Source of the DNA: Neorhizobium lilium
GTDB lineage: Bacteria; Pseudomonadota; Alphaproteobacteria; Rhizobiales; Rhizobiaceae
Direction of reading: 5' to 3'
Assembly (NCBI RefSeq): GCF_004053875.1
Contig: NZ_SBIP01000003.1
Location: 496,001-560,000, forward strand
DNA: 64,000 nt
The notes under the pieces are model-generated. The model saw only the letters and a list, made by a program, of their open reading frames with translations, did no database searches and was not told the DNA's origin. Positions 36,177 to 44,295 of the stretch are shown piece after piece (the first letter of the stretch is position 1; each line of letters opens with the position of its first letter). Position numbers and translations under genes: made by a program.

Positions 36177-39100
36177 TTATCCCAGATAGGCCGAGATCAC
36201 TGCGGCAATCTGGCTGGAGTCGAGCGATCCCATCTGCGAATCGATCAGGGTGGCCAGTTGGTCGCTCGACAAATGGGAGATGTCGTCCGTCGAAAGGCCT
36301 CTGATGCCGGTCGCGCTGAAGGATGCTATGTCCTTGGTCGAGAAGGTCGCGAGATCTTCCTGGTCGAGTGCCGCCACCTGTGCCGCGGTCATGGCGCCGA
36401 CCTGGCCCGGCGTCAGCGCTTCCGCTTGTGCGGTCGAAAGGGCGGCGATCACCTGTGTCGTCAGCCCGGGAATTGCTCCGGTACTCAGTGCAACAATGTC
36501 ATCGGTCGAAAACGTCGCGATGTCGTCGGCGTCGAAGGCGGCGACCTGAACCGCGTTCAAGGCCGCAATCTGATCGCGCGAGAGCGCATCGACCTGCTCT
36601 GTGCTGAGAGCGCCGATCTGGTTGTAGCTGAGGCCGGCCACCTGCGCGGTCGTGAGCGCTGCGATCTCTGCGGTCGAGAAGGACTGGACGACGCTCAGGG
36701 GAAGTCCGCGAATGGCTGTCGGGCTCAGCAAGGCCAGTTCCGCAGGCGTGAACGTATCGAGATCTTCCGCGCTGAGGCCGGCCAGGCCGTTGGCGCTGAG
36801 CGCGCCGATCTGCGTGGTTGACAGCGCGTCTATCTGCTCGGCACTGAGCGCATCGACTTGGGCGCTGCTGAGGCCGGCGACGCTGTGCGTGCTGAGCGCA
36901 CCGATCTGATCGATCGACAGGGCCGCGATGAAGCCGGTGGAAAGCCCCTTGATCGCCGAGGAACTGATGGCGGCGAGGTCCCCGGTCGAAAAGGTTTCAA
37001 GATCCGCAGCCGACAGGCCCGCAACCGCATTGGAGCTCAAGGCGCCGATTTGCGCGGTGGAAAGGGTCTCCACCTGTTCCACGCTTAGTGCCGCGACCTG
37101 GGTATCGCTAAGACCGGCAATACCGTCCGTGCTGAGCGCGGCGACCTGGTGGGCCGAGAGTGCCGCCAGATCGTCCGTCCCGAGTGCGGCAACCTGTTTG
37201 GACGTAAAGGCGCCGACCTGGCCGGTCGACAGGTTTACGATCTGGTCGTGGGTCAGTGCGTCGATTTGCGCGGTGGAGAAGCCGGCCAGTCCCGCCGGGC
37301 TCAGCGCGCCGATCTGGTCCGGCGTCAGCGTCGAGATGATGGTCGTGGACAAACCGGCAATCCCACCGGCGCTGATCGCCGCAATTTGCTGAGTCGACCA
37401 GGCATCCATAGCGTCCGCACCCAGAACCGCGATCTGTTTCGACCCAAGGGCTGCGATCTGGCTGGGCTTCAGTGCCTCCACCTGGTCCGTATTCAGTACC
37501 GATATCTGGGCGGTGGTGAGGCCGGCAATGCCGCCGGTGCCAAGGGCTGCGATCTGGTCTGCAGAAAAGGCAGCGAGCGTGGCCGTGGCCAGACCCGGCG
37601 CTGCGCTGGAACTGATCGCGGCGATGTCTGCCGTGGAAAATGCCTCCAGATCGTCATGCCCAAGGGCGCCGATTTGACCGGAGTTCAGCACCGTGACCTG
37701 CAAGGCGGTGAAGGCTTCGACTTGCTGGACGGTCAGGGCTGCAACCTGTGTTGTCGAAAGGCCCGCAATTGCTGCCGTCCCGAGTGCCGCAATATGATTG
37801 GGCGAAAGAGCGGCGATATCGTCGGTTCCAAGGACTGCAACCTGTTTGGAGGTCAGCGCAGACACCTGCAGCGTCGTCAGCGCGTCGATTTGATAAGAAC
37901 TCAGAACGGCGATCTGGTCGGTCGTCATTCCGGCGATCCCGGCGGTGCCGAGGGAGGCGACCTGCTCGCCGGAAAAAGCGGCGATCGTCGCCGTGGACAG
38001 TCCCGGCATGGCGCTCGAACTGATGGCTGCAATATCCTTCGTGGAGAAGGTCGCGATATCCGCGGCATCAAGTACAGAAATTTGCGCGGACGTCAGGGCC
38101 GACACCTGAATGGAGGTCAGAGCTTCAACCTGCTCCGTCGTCAGCACCGCCATCTGCCCGGTGGAAAGACCGGCGATGCCGGCAGTTCCCAGAGCGTCGA
38201 TCTGGCCGGGCAGGAGGGCGGCAATACCGTTGGTGCCGAGCGCAGAGACCTGCTTCGAGGTGAGGGCGGACAATTGGAGCGAGGTCAGCGCTTCGAGTTG
38301 GACCGCGCTCAGCACGCCGATCTGGGTCGATGTCATGCCGGCAATACCGGCACTGCTGAGGGCCGAAATCTGATCCGCCGAGAATGCCGTCAGCATTGCA
38401 GTGGAAAGCCCGCCAATGGCGGTCGAGCTGATCGCGGCGATATCCGCATCAGAGAATGTAGCGAGATCGTCTGCCCCGAGAGCGCCGATCTGCGCAGAGC
38501 TCATCACAGCGACCTGAGCGGATGTGAGGGCGGCGGCCTGCTCCGTGCTCAGGACGGCGATCTGTCCCGTGGAAAGGCCGGCGATGCCGCTCGTGCTCAG
38601 GGCTGCGATCTGGCCCGCCGACAAGGCCGCCACGTCGTCCGTCGTAACGGCGGCAAGCTGCCTGGAGGAAATGACGCCAAGCTGGGCCGTCGTCAGGGCG
38701 CCGATCTGGCTGCTGTCGAGCGCGTGGATCTGCTTGGTGGAGAGCCCGGTCATTGCAGTCGTGCTCAAGGCTGCGATCTGCTCCTTGGACAAGGCGGCGA
38801 TGACATCGGTCGTCAGACCGCTGATGGTGTCCGAGCCGATGGCAGCGATATCGGCTGTGGAGAAGACCTTAATATCGTTGGGGTCGAGCACAGTGACTTG
38901 CTTGGTACTGAGAACGGCGATCTGCCGGCTGCTCAGCGCGGCGACCTGTCCGGAATTCAGGACGTTGATCTGCTTGGTCGTCAGCCCGGTGATCCCGGCA
39001 GTGCTCAAGGCGTCGATCTGATCGACGGAGAGCGCCGCCATGGCCCCTGTGGAGAGGCCGGCGATCGCATCCGATGTGATGGCCGCAATATCGGCCGTGG

Positions 39101-42100
39101 AGAAGGCGGCGATATCTTCCACGTCCAGCACGGCCACTTGCTTGGAGCTGAGAGCCGCGACCTGGGAAGGCGTGAGCGCCTCGATTTGCGCCGTTGCCAG
39201 GACGGCAATCTGTCCGGTGGAAAGACCTGCTACCGCGCCTGCGCTTAAGGCCGCAATCTGCTTGGTGGAAAATGCCGTGACATCACCGGCGCCCAGCGCC
39301 GAGATCTGGGAAGAGCTTAGAACTGCAACCTGCTTGATCGAGAGTGCCGCCACCTGATCGGCGCTGAGAGCGTCTACCTGCTTGCTCGACAAACCTGTTA
39401 TGGCGGCGGTGCTGAGGGCGGCGATGGCTTGCGTGGAAAGGCTTGCAATAACGGCGGTCGAAAGTCCCGCAACCGCGCTGGAACTGATGACCGACAGGTT
39501 GTTGGCGGAAAAGGCGGTAATGTTGTTGGAGATCAGGGCCACGATCTGGGTGGAGGTCAGTACCGACGCCTGTTTCGTGGTCAAGGAGGCGATCTGCCCC
39601 GAGCTTAGCACGCTGATCTGAGTGGTATTCAGCCCGAGGACACCCGCGCTGCCAAGCGCCGCGACCTGACCGCTGGAAAGCGCCAGGATGTCTGCCGTAG
39701 TCAGGGATGCAACCTGCGTGGAGTTCAGCGCCGCCATCTGTTTGGTCGAAAGGGCTGCGATCTGATCCGTGCTGAGGGCGCCGATCTGCATGGTCGTCAA
39801 CCCGCCGATGCCGCCGGCGCTAAGCACTGCAATATCATTGGTGGGAAGCGTGGCGATGATATCGGTAGACAGGCCGGCGATTGCGTTCGAGCCGATCGCC
39901 GCCAGGTCCTTGGTGGAGAAGGTGGCGATATCATCCGCGCCGAGGGCACCGACTTGTGCCGAGTTAAGGGCGCCGACCTGGACGGAGGTCAAGGCTTCGA
40001 CCTGCCCGGTGCTGAGGGCGGTAACTTGTTTCGTGGTAAGCCCGCCTACGGCCGAAGCGCTCAAGGCAGCAATCTGCGCAGTCGAAAGAGCTGCGATATC
40101 ATCGTTGCTGAGCGCTGGAATCTGGATCGACTTGAGAGCTGCGATCTGCTTCCCCCCCAGAACCGCCACCTGATTTGTTGTAAGCCCTTCCAGCTGGTCG
40201 GAGGTCATGCTCCCGATGGTAGCAGGACTGATCGCCGCGATTTGCGCAGTCGATAGCGCTGCGATATCGCTGGAGCTGAGGGCGGCAATCTGGGCCGGCT
40301 TTAGTGCTGCGATCTGCGTCGGCTTCAATACCGCGATCTGCGTCGGATTCAGCGCTTCCACCTGGTCCGTCGTCAGGCCGGAAATGGCTCCGGAGCTGAG
40401 AACGGTGATCTGTGTCGTCGAGAGCCCCTCAACGATCGCATTCGAGAGCCCGGATATGGCGGCGGAGCTGATGGCTGCCAGATCCGCTGTCGAGAAGGTG
40501 TTGATATCGTCCGCGCCCAGCGCCGCCATCTGTAACGAACTGAGGGCTGCGATCTGTACCGAAGTCAGGCTCTCCACCTGGGTCGTGGAGAAAGTGTCCA
40601 ACTGATCCGGGGTAAGGCTCTTGATGGCAGTTGTCGTCAGGGCAGCAATCTGCGTCCCCGAAAGTGCCGCGACATTTTCCGGGCTGAGGGCTACGACCTG
40701 CTTCGAGCCGAGCGCCCTGATTTGCGCTGTGGACAGGATCGCCACCTGCTCTTTGGAAAGAGCGGAAATCTGGTCAGTGGTGAGATTGACGATCACGCTT
40801 GTGCTGAGCGCTGCAATTTGGGCCGTGGAAAAGGCGCCGACCGTCTCGGGACTCAATCCGGAAATGCTCTTGTTGCTCAGCGTTGCGATTTCGGCCGTGG
40901 TGAATGTTGCGATAGCCTCCGGTGAAAGCGCCGAGAGCTGCCTTGACGTGAGTGCCGTGACTTGGGTCACGGAAAGTGCCTCGGCTTGGCCGGCCGATAG
41001 CGCAGCGAGCTGACCGGTGGTCAGCTTGGCTATGGCGGCAGCTCCAAGGGCGGCGATCTGCTGAGTGGAAAGCGCGCCGATTGCATCGCTGCTGAGGCCT
41101 GAAATAGCCAGGCTGCTGATGGCGGCAACATCCGCCGTGGAAAGTGAGGCAATGGCATCGGCGCTCAGAACCGCGACCTGCCTGGCGGCCAGGGCTTTGA
41201 TCTGCAGGCTGGTGAGTGCTGCGACCTGATCGCCTGAGAAGGCGGCGATCTGCGTCGTCGTCATGCCTGCAATGGCGCTTGTATTGAAGGCGGCAATCTG
41301 CGCGGAAGAAAGCCCGGCGAGAGCGGCGGCGCTGAGGCCGGCTATACCCTTGTTGGTGACGGCTGCGATATCGGCTGTCGAGAAGGTATCGGCTAGGTCG
41401 GGGCTGAGCGCTGCCAGCTGGACCGAGGTCAGGACCTTGACCTGCGTCGAGGTCAGCGCTTCCACTTGCTCGGCAGAAAGCGAGGAGAGTTGGATATCGG
41501 TCAGGCCGGCGATAGCGCTCGAACTCAGGGCGGCGATCTGACTTGTCGAGAGGGCCGCGACATCGAGCGTGCTCATCGTCTTGATCTGAGCGGCTTTGAA
41601 GGCCGAAACCTGTGCCGTCGTTAGCCCAGCCATCTGATCGGGCGAAAGAGCGGCAGCTTGCACCGTGGTGAGGCTGGCGATTGCGCCTGTGCCCAAGGCC
41701 GCTATCTGCTCGGCCGAAAGGGCCGCGACGACATCCGCGCTGAGGCCGGGGATGGCTCTGCTGCCGATGGCGGCCATATCGCCGCTTGAAAATGTCGCTA
41801 CATCCTCGGTTCCGAAGATCGCAAGCTGAACTGAAGTGAGCGCCGCAATTTGAGTGCTGGTCAGTGCTTCCATCTGGTCCGCGGACAGAGAGCCTATCTG
41901 ATCCGTCGTGAGGCCGGAGATTGCCTTTGTGCTCAGGCTGGCGATCTGCTCGGGTGTGAGAGCTGCCAGATCCTCGGTGCCGATCGTCTTGGCCTGCGTC
42001 GCGCTGAGGACGCCGAGCTGGGAAGACGTGAGGGCCGTCACCTGATCGTGAGAAAGAGCTGCGATCTGGCTGGTGGAGAAATTGCCAAACGCGCTGGCGC

Positions 42101-42605
42101 TGAATGCGGAAACCTGATCCGGTGACAGCGAGGCGATCTGGTCGCTCGTCAATCCGGCGATAGCTCTGTTCGTAATTGCGGCAATATCTTCCGTAGAAAA
42201 GGTCGCAAGGTCTTCCGGATCCAGTGCGGCAAGCTGGCTGGCGCTCAGAGCCGCGATTTGAGAGGGCGTCAGGGCCTCAGCCTGATCCGTGTTCAGCGCA
42301 TGGATCTGCGCCGTCGAAAGCGCGCCCACCTGTCTGCTGTCCAAGTGTTCCACGTCGTAATTGCTCAAGACGGCCAGCTGATCCAGCGTCAGGCCGATGA
42401 TGGCGCTTTGCGAAATAGCGCTCAGCTGCAAGGTGGAGAGCGCATCGACGTCTTCCGTATCCAGTGCCGCCAGTTGAGCGGAGGAGAGCACGGCGATCTG
42501 CTTGGTCGACAGCGATGCAACATCCTCCTCACGCCAGGCCGCCACGGATGCCGTCGAAAGCGATCTGATCTGGTTGACGCTGAGGGAGCCTACCGTCGAG
42601 GTCAT
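36177..42605 (-). CDS. Giant octapeptide-repeat protein A (2142 residues)
   Basis: No known function recognised. After a seven-residue head (MTSTVGS) the protein is 266 consecutive octads plus a seven-residue tail (VISAYLG). Consensus octad: L/F/I-S/T-S/T-x-Q/D/E-I/V-x-A/G. Marker octads beginning FST followed by D/E-rich residues recur at octads 17, 34 and 51, then also at ten-octad spacing. Ser, Thr, Ala, Leu and Gln dominate; there is no Sec signal peptide, no transmembrane helix and almost no Trp. AAGGA lies nine bases before the ATG. Head and tail resemble those of protein B (46516-49947). Probably a long solenoid or fibre; export by the flagellar apparatus and O-glycosylation by the neighbouring enzymes are hypotheses. 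Confidence 0.85.
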   Translation of the reverse strand: MTSTVGSLSVNQIRSLSTASVAAWREEDVASLSTKQIAVLSSAQLAALDTEDVDALSTLQLSAISQSAIIGLTLDQLAVLSNYDVEHLDSRQVGALSTAQIHALNTDQAEALTPSQIAALSASQLAALDPEDLATFSTEDIAAITNRAIAGLTSDQIASLSPDQVSAFSASAFGNFSTSQIAALSHDQVTALTSSQLGVLSATQAKTIGTEDLAALTPEQIASLSTKAISGLTTDQIGSLSADQMEALTSTQIAALTSVQLAIFGTEDVATFSSGDMAAIGSRAIPGLSADVVAALSAEQIAALGTGAIASLTTVQAAALSPDQMAGLTTAQVSAFKAAQIKTMSTLDVAALSTSQIAALSSSAIAGLTDIQLSSLSAEQVEALTSTQVKVLTSVQLAALSPDLADTFSTADIAAVTNKGIAGLSAAALAGLSSAQIAAFNTSAIAGMTTTQIAAFSGDQVAALTSLQIKALAARQVAVLSADAIASLSTADVAAISSLAISGLSSDAIGALSTQQIAALGAAAIAKLTTGQLAALSAGQAEALSVTQVTALTSRQLSALSPEAIATFTTAEIATLSNKSISGLSPETVGAFSTAQIAALSTSVIVNLTTDQISALSKEQVAILSTAQIRALGSKQVVALSPENVAALSGTQIAALTTTAIKSLTPDQLDTFSTTQVESLTSVQIAALSSLQMAALGADDINTFSTADLAAISSAAISGLSNAIVEGLSTTQITVLSSGAISGLTTDQVEALNPTQIAVLKPTQIAALKPAQIAALSSSDIAALSTAQIAAISPATIGSMTSDQLEGLTTNQVAVLGGKQIAALKSIQIPALSNDDIAALSTAQIAALSASAVGGLTTKQVTALSTGQVEALTSVQVGALNSAQVGALGADDIATFSTKDLAAIGSNAIAGLSTDIIATLPTNDIAVLSAGGIGGLTTMQIGALSTDQIAALSTKQMAALNSTQVASLTTADILALSSGQVAALGSAGVLGLNTTQISVLSSGQIASLTTKQASVLTSTQIVALISNNITAFSANNLSVISSSAVAGLSTAVIASLSTQAIAALSTAAITGLSSKQVDALSADQVAALSIKQVAVLSSSQISALGAGDVTAFSTKQIAALSAGAVAGLSTGQIAVLATAQIEALTPSQVAALSSKQVAVLDVEDIAAFSTADIAAITSDAIAGLSTGAMAALSVDQIDALSTAGITGLTTKQINVLNSGQVAALSSRQIAVLSTKQVTVLDPNDIKVFSTADIAAIGSDTISGLTTDVIAALSKEQIAALSTTAMTGLSTKQIHALDSSQIGALTTAQLGVISSRQLAAVTTDDVAALSAGQIAALSTSGIAGLSTGQIAVLSTEQAAALTSAQVAVMSSAQIGALGADDLATFSDADIAAISSTAIGGLSTAMLTAFSADQISALSSAGIAGMTSTQIGVLSAVQLEALTSLQLSALTSKQVSALGTNGIAALLPGQIDALGTAGIAGLSTGQMAVLTTEQVEALTSIQVSALTSAQISVLDAADIATFSTKDIAAISSSAMPGLSTATIAAFSGEQVASLGTAGIAGMTTDQIAVLSSYQIDALTTLQVSALTSKQVAVLGTDDIAALSPNHIAALGTAAIAGLSTTQVAALTVQQVEAFTALQVTVLNSGQIGALGHDDLEAFSTADIAAISSSAAPGLATATLAAFSADQIAALGTGGIAGLTTAQISVLNTDQVEALKPSQIAALGSKQIAVLGADAMDAWSTQQIAAISAGGIAGLSTTIISTLTPDQIGALSPAGLAGFSTAQIDALTHDQIVNLSTGQVGAFTSKQVAALGTDDLAALSAHQVAALSTDGIAGLSDTQVAALSVEQVETLSTAQIGALSSNAVAGLSAADLETFSTGDLAAISSSAIKGLSTGFIAALSIDQIGALSTHSVAGLSSAQVDALSAEQIDALSTTQIGALSANGLAGLSAEDLDTFTPAELALLSPTAIRGLPLSVVQSFSTAEIAALTTAQVAGLSYNQIGALSTEQVDALSRDQIAALNAVQVAAFDADDIATFSTDDIVALSTGAIPGLTTQVIAALSTAQAEALTPGQVGAMTAAQVAALDQEDLATFSTKDIASFSATGIRGLSTDDISHLSSDQLATLIDSQMGSLDSSQIAAVISAYLG
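36180..42584 (-). repeat. Coding octad repeats of protein A (24-bp units)
   Basis: The whole coding region from residue 8 is in-frame 24-bp degenerate units, without spacers or phase breaks in the parts I counted. Units are diverged at DNA level, so the array is old or under selection for the pattern rather than a recent expansion. Confidence 0.85.
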
Positions 42606-42958
42606 AGCCTAAGATCCTTGCTGTCTTGCGCTCATTAAAATGACTAAATGAACAGTGCCCCGGGGACGCGATCTTGGCGCATCGCCATCGGCAGCGGTCC
42701 GAGGGTCGCGCCCCGCGAGAATCGCGCGCTCACCCATCTTCCCGTTGTAAATCCATACAAGGGAGTGGCTTGTCCCAAGCTGGCCTTGGGAACATCTGCC
42801 GCCATCGGGCGGGTGGTCGCAGGAGAAGCATATGGGAAAGTAGCCGCCGAAGCGTCGGGCTTGGCGGTGATCCGCGCGCGGACGGAGCACTTGCCGACTG
42901 TTGAAGACAAGCGATAGGAAAAGGCGATGGGAGGCGGTTCTCCCATCGCTGAAGGTTC
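42606..42958. other. Gap between the glycosyltransferase-like gene and repeat gene A
   Basis: A 353-base gap. It holds the terminator at 42916-42949 and the leader of repeat gene A. Overlapping frames exist on both strands (89 codons at 42648-42917 plus; 100 codons at 42644-42946 minus), but neither has a ribosome binding site and the minus one starts inside the terminator hairpin. I call no gene here; a promoter for protein A is expected. Confidence 0.5.
42916..42949 (-). terminator. Intrinsic terminator after the glycosyltransferase-like gene
   Basis: A perfect 10-bp stem GCGATGGGAG / CTCCCATCGC with a six-base loop, followed on the minus strand by CTTTTCC, ten bases after the stop of the gene at 42959. 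It should separate the enzyme gene from repeat gene A. Confidence 0.7.
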
Positions 42959-44221
42959 TCAGGCGGGGATTTTCGCGCGCATCAGCGCCTCGTAACCCTC
43001 GATCAACGGCTCGACGTCCAGACCTCGTTCCTGCGGCCCGAAGCTTAGGTGACTGACGACGAAATCCGAATAGATAGCCGTCGGGCGGTCGAGGAAAGTC
43101 GGGATCTCCACCGAAAGCGCGTGCTCGTCGTCCCGCGTCAGGCCGGACATGTGCAGAAGATCCTTGCCCAGCCAGGCGATGAAGTTGATCGACTGACGCT
43201 CCGTCCAGTCGATCACGGGTTGGGTCAGCGGCATATACTTGTTTTCCTTGGCGAGGAAGAAGTCGTGCAACTGCGCCGCTCGTTGCGGGCTCTGCCAAAG
43301 AGTGCCGCCGAAGCCGCCTGGCGGCCGCTCGAAGTCGCCCAGGGCGGACGGCAGCAAGCCGGCCACCTGCTGCCAATAAGCGCAGACGCCGTTGTTCACG
43401 ACATTGGCGGATACGATGAAGTATTTCGGGTTGGCGCGCCGGAATTCGACGAAGTCGCTTAGCTTCTCGATGTCCATGTAGACGATGTCGTCGTCGCACT
43501 TCAGGAAGAGCGTGTCGGCGAATTCCGGGATGCGGCGGGAATAGTAGTCATAGGCCTGCCAGAAAGGCATGGGCTCCATCGGGTTGCCGATATAGCGTCG
43601 CACCGGAGCCGAGACATCGCATAGTTCCAGGTCGGCGCCCCAGCCGCCCCGGATCGAAACGGAGGCGCCGGCGCTGAGCTTGATCTCCGGCCACCGCCCG
43701 ATCATGACATCGTTGACAAAGAGCGTCGGAGCGCCATCCACATCCAGGCTGAGGACGATCTGGTTGGCCACGCCGGCCGAAAGAACGCCCGGGGTCGAGC
43801 GGTTCCAGACCATTGTTTCTTCCGTGCGGTCGAAGACGGACAAGTCGGCCAGGTTCAGTTTGCGCAGCGCGGAATAGGTATTCTTCCAGCCTCCGATTGC
43901 GAATTCATAGCAGTGATCGCTCCCGTCGTTCGGCACGAGCGCGATATGCAGATCGTGCTCGATCTTGACGCTGGTCCTGAAGGGAGACCGGCGCGATACC
44001 TCGCCCTTCGTCTGGTAAGGCACCTTGTCGCGCATCAGGCGGACCGGGCCGAACTCGCGCGTGACCCAGTCATGGTCTTCCCGCGAGCGCGTGAAGTCCC
44101 AGATATGCCACTCGTCGATGATCCCGTCCTGCATGGCCCGGCGGATGTATCGCGTGAGGATTTCCATTCTTTTTTGCCGACCGGCAAATGTAACGAGGAC
44201 GACGGGTTTCAATGCAGTCAC
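42959..44221 (-). CDS. Glycosyltransferase-like protein with DDD motif and inserted domain
   Basis: A 420-residue protein. The N-terminus (PVVLVTFAGRQKRMEIL) looks like the first strand-helix of a GT-A fold; residues 241-250 (KCDDDIVYMD) carry a DxD-like metal/nucleotide-sugar motif. Residues about 80-205 form an insert that looks beta-rich and lectin-like (SDHCYEFAIGGWKNTYS; LSLDVDGAPTLFVND; VSIRGGWGADLELCD). Start GTG 44221; TTG 44212, with GGTGA five bases upstream, is a serious alternative. Located between the O-GlcNAc-transferase-like gene and repeat gene A, it may extend or modify sugars on the repeat proteins or flagellin (inferred). Confidence 0.65.
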   Translation of the reverse strand: MTALKPVVLVTFAGRQKRMEILTRYIRRAMQDGIIDEWHIWDFTRSREDHDWVTREFGPVRLMRDKVPYQTKGEVSRRSPFRTSVKIEHDLHIALVPNDGSDHCYEFAIGGWKNTYSALRKLNLADLSVFDRTEETMVWNRSTPGVLSAGVANQIVLSLDVDGAPTLFVNDVMIGRWPEIKLSAGASVSIRGGWGADLELCDVSAPVRRYIGNPMEPMPFWQAYDYYSRRIPEFADTLFLKCDDDIVYMDIEKLSDFVEFRRANPKYFIVSANVVNNGVCAYWQQVAGLLPSALGDFERPPGGFGGTLWQSPQRAAQLHDFFLAKENKYMPLTQPVIDWTERQSINFIAWLGKDLLHMSGLTRDDEHALSVEIPTFLDRPTAIYSDFVVSHLSFGPQERGLDVEPLIEGYEALMRAKIPA

Positions 44222-44246
44222 CTTTGGCGAGGGTGGTAGGTCTCTA

Positions 44247-44264
44247 CCCGCGGCCTGCCGCGGG
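44247..44264 (-). other. Hairpin between the two glycosyltransferase genes
   Basis: CCCGCGGC-CT-GCCGCGGG, an 8-bp perfect palindrome in the 74-base gap. No T-run follows, so it is a possible mRNA processing or stability element between two co-transcribed genes. Confidence 0.4.
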
Positions 44265-44295
44265 CGCTTCAGGAATCAAGTCAAGCTTGGGCCGG

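Noticed and set aside
37149-39248. Long plus-strand open frame (699 codons) opposite repeat gene A, and others at 36135-36821, 40207-40605 and nearby
   Set aside because: They are antisense shadows of the 24-bp repeat units: the regular octad code keeps stop codons out of the other strand, and the translations are Arg/Gly/Asp-rich low complexity.
36177-42605. Reading the octad proteins as TAL-effector-like DNA-binding proteins
   Set aside because: Only the LTPxQ-type helix start is alike; unit length (8 against about 34) and the absence of the variable di-residue loop do not fit.
42644-42946. Overlapping short frames on both strands (42644-42946 minus, 42648-42917 plus)
   Set aside because: Neither has a ribosome binding site; the minus frame begins within the terminator hairpin. 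Codon preference was not decisive.
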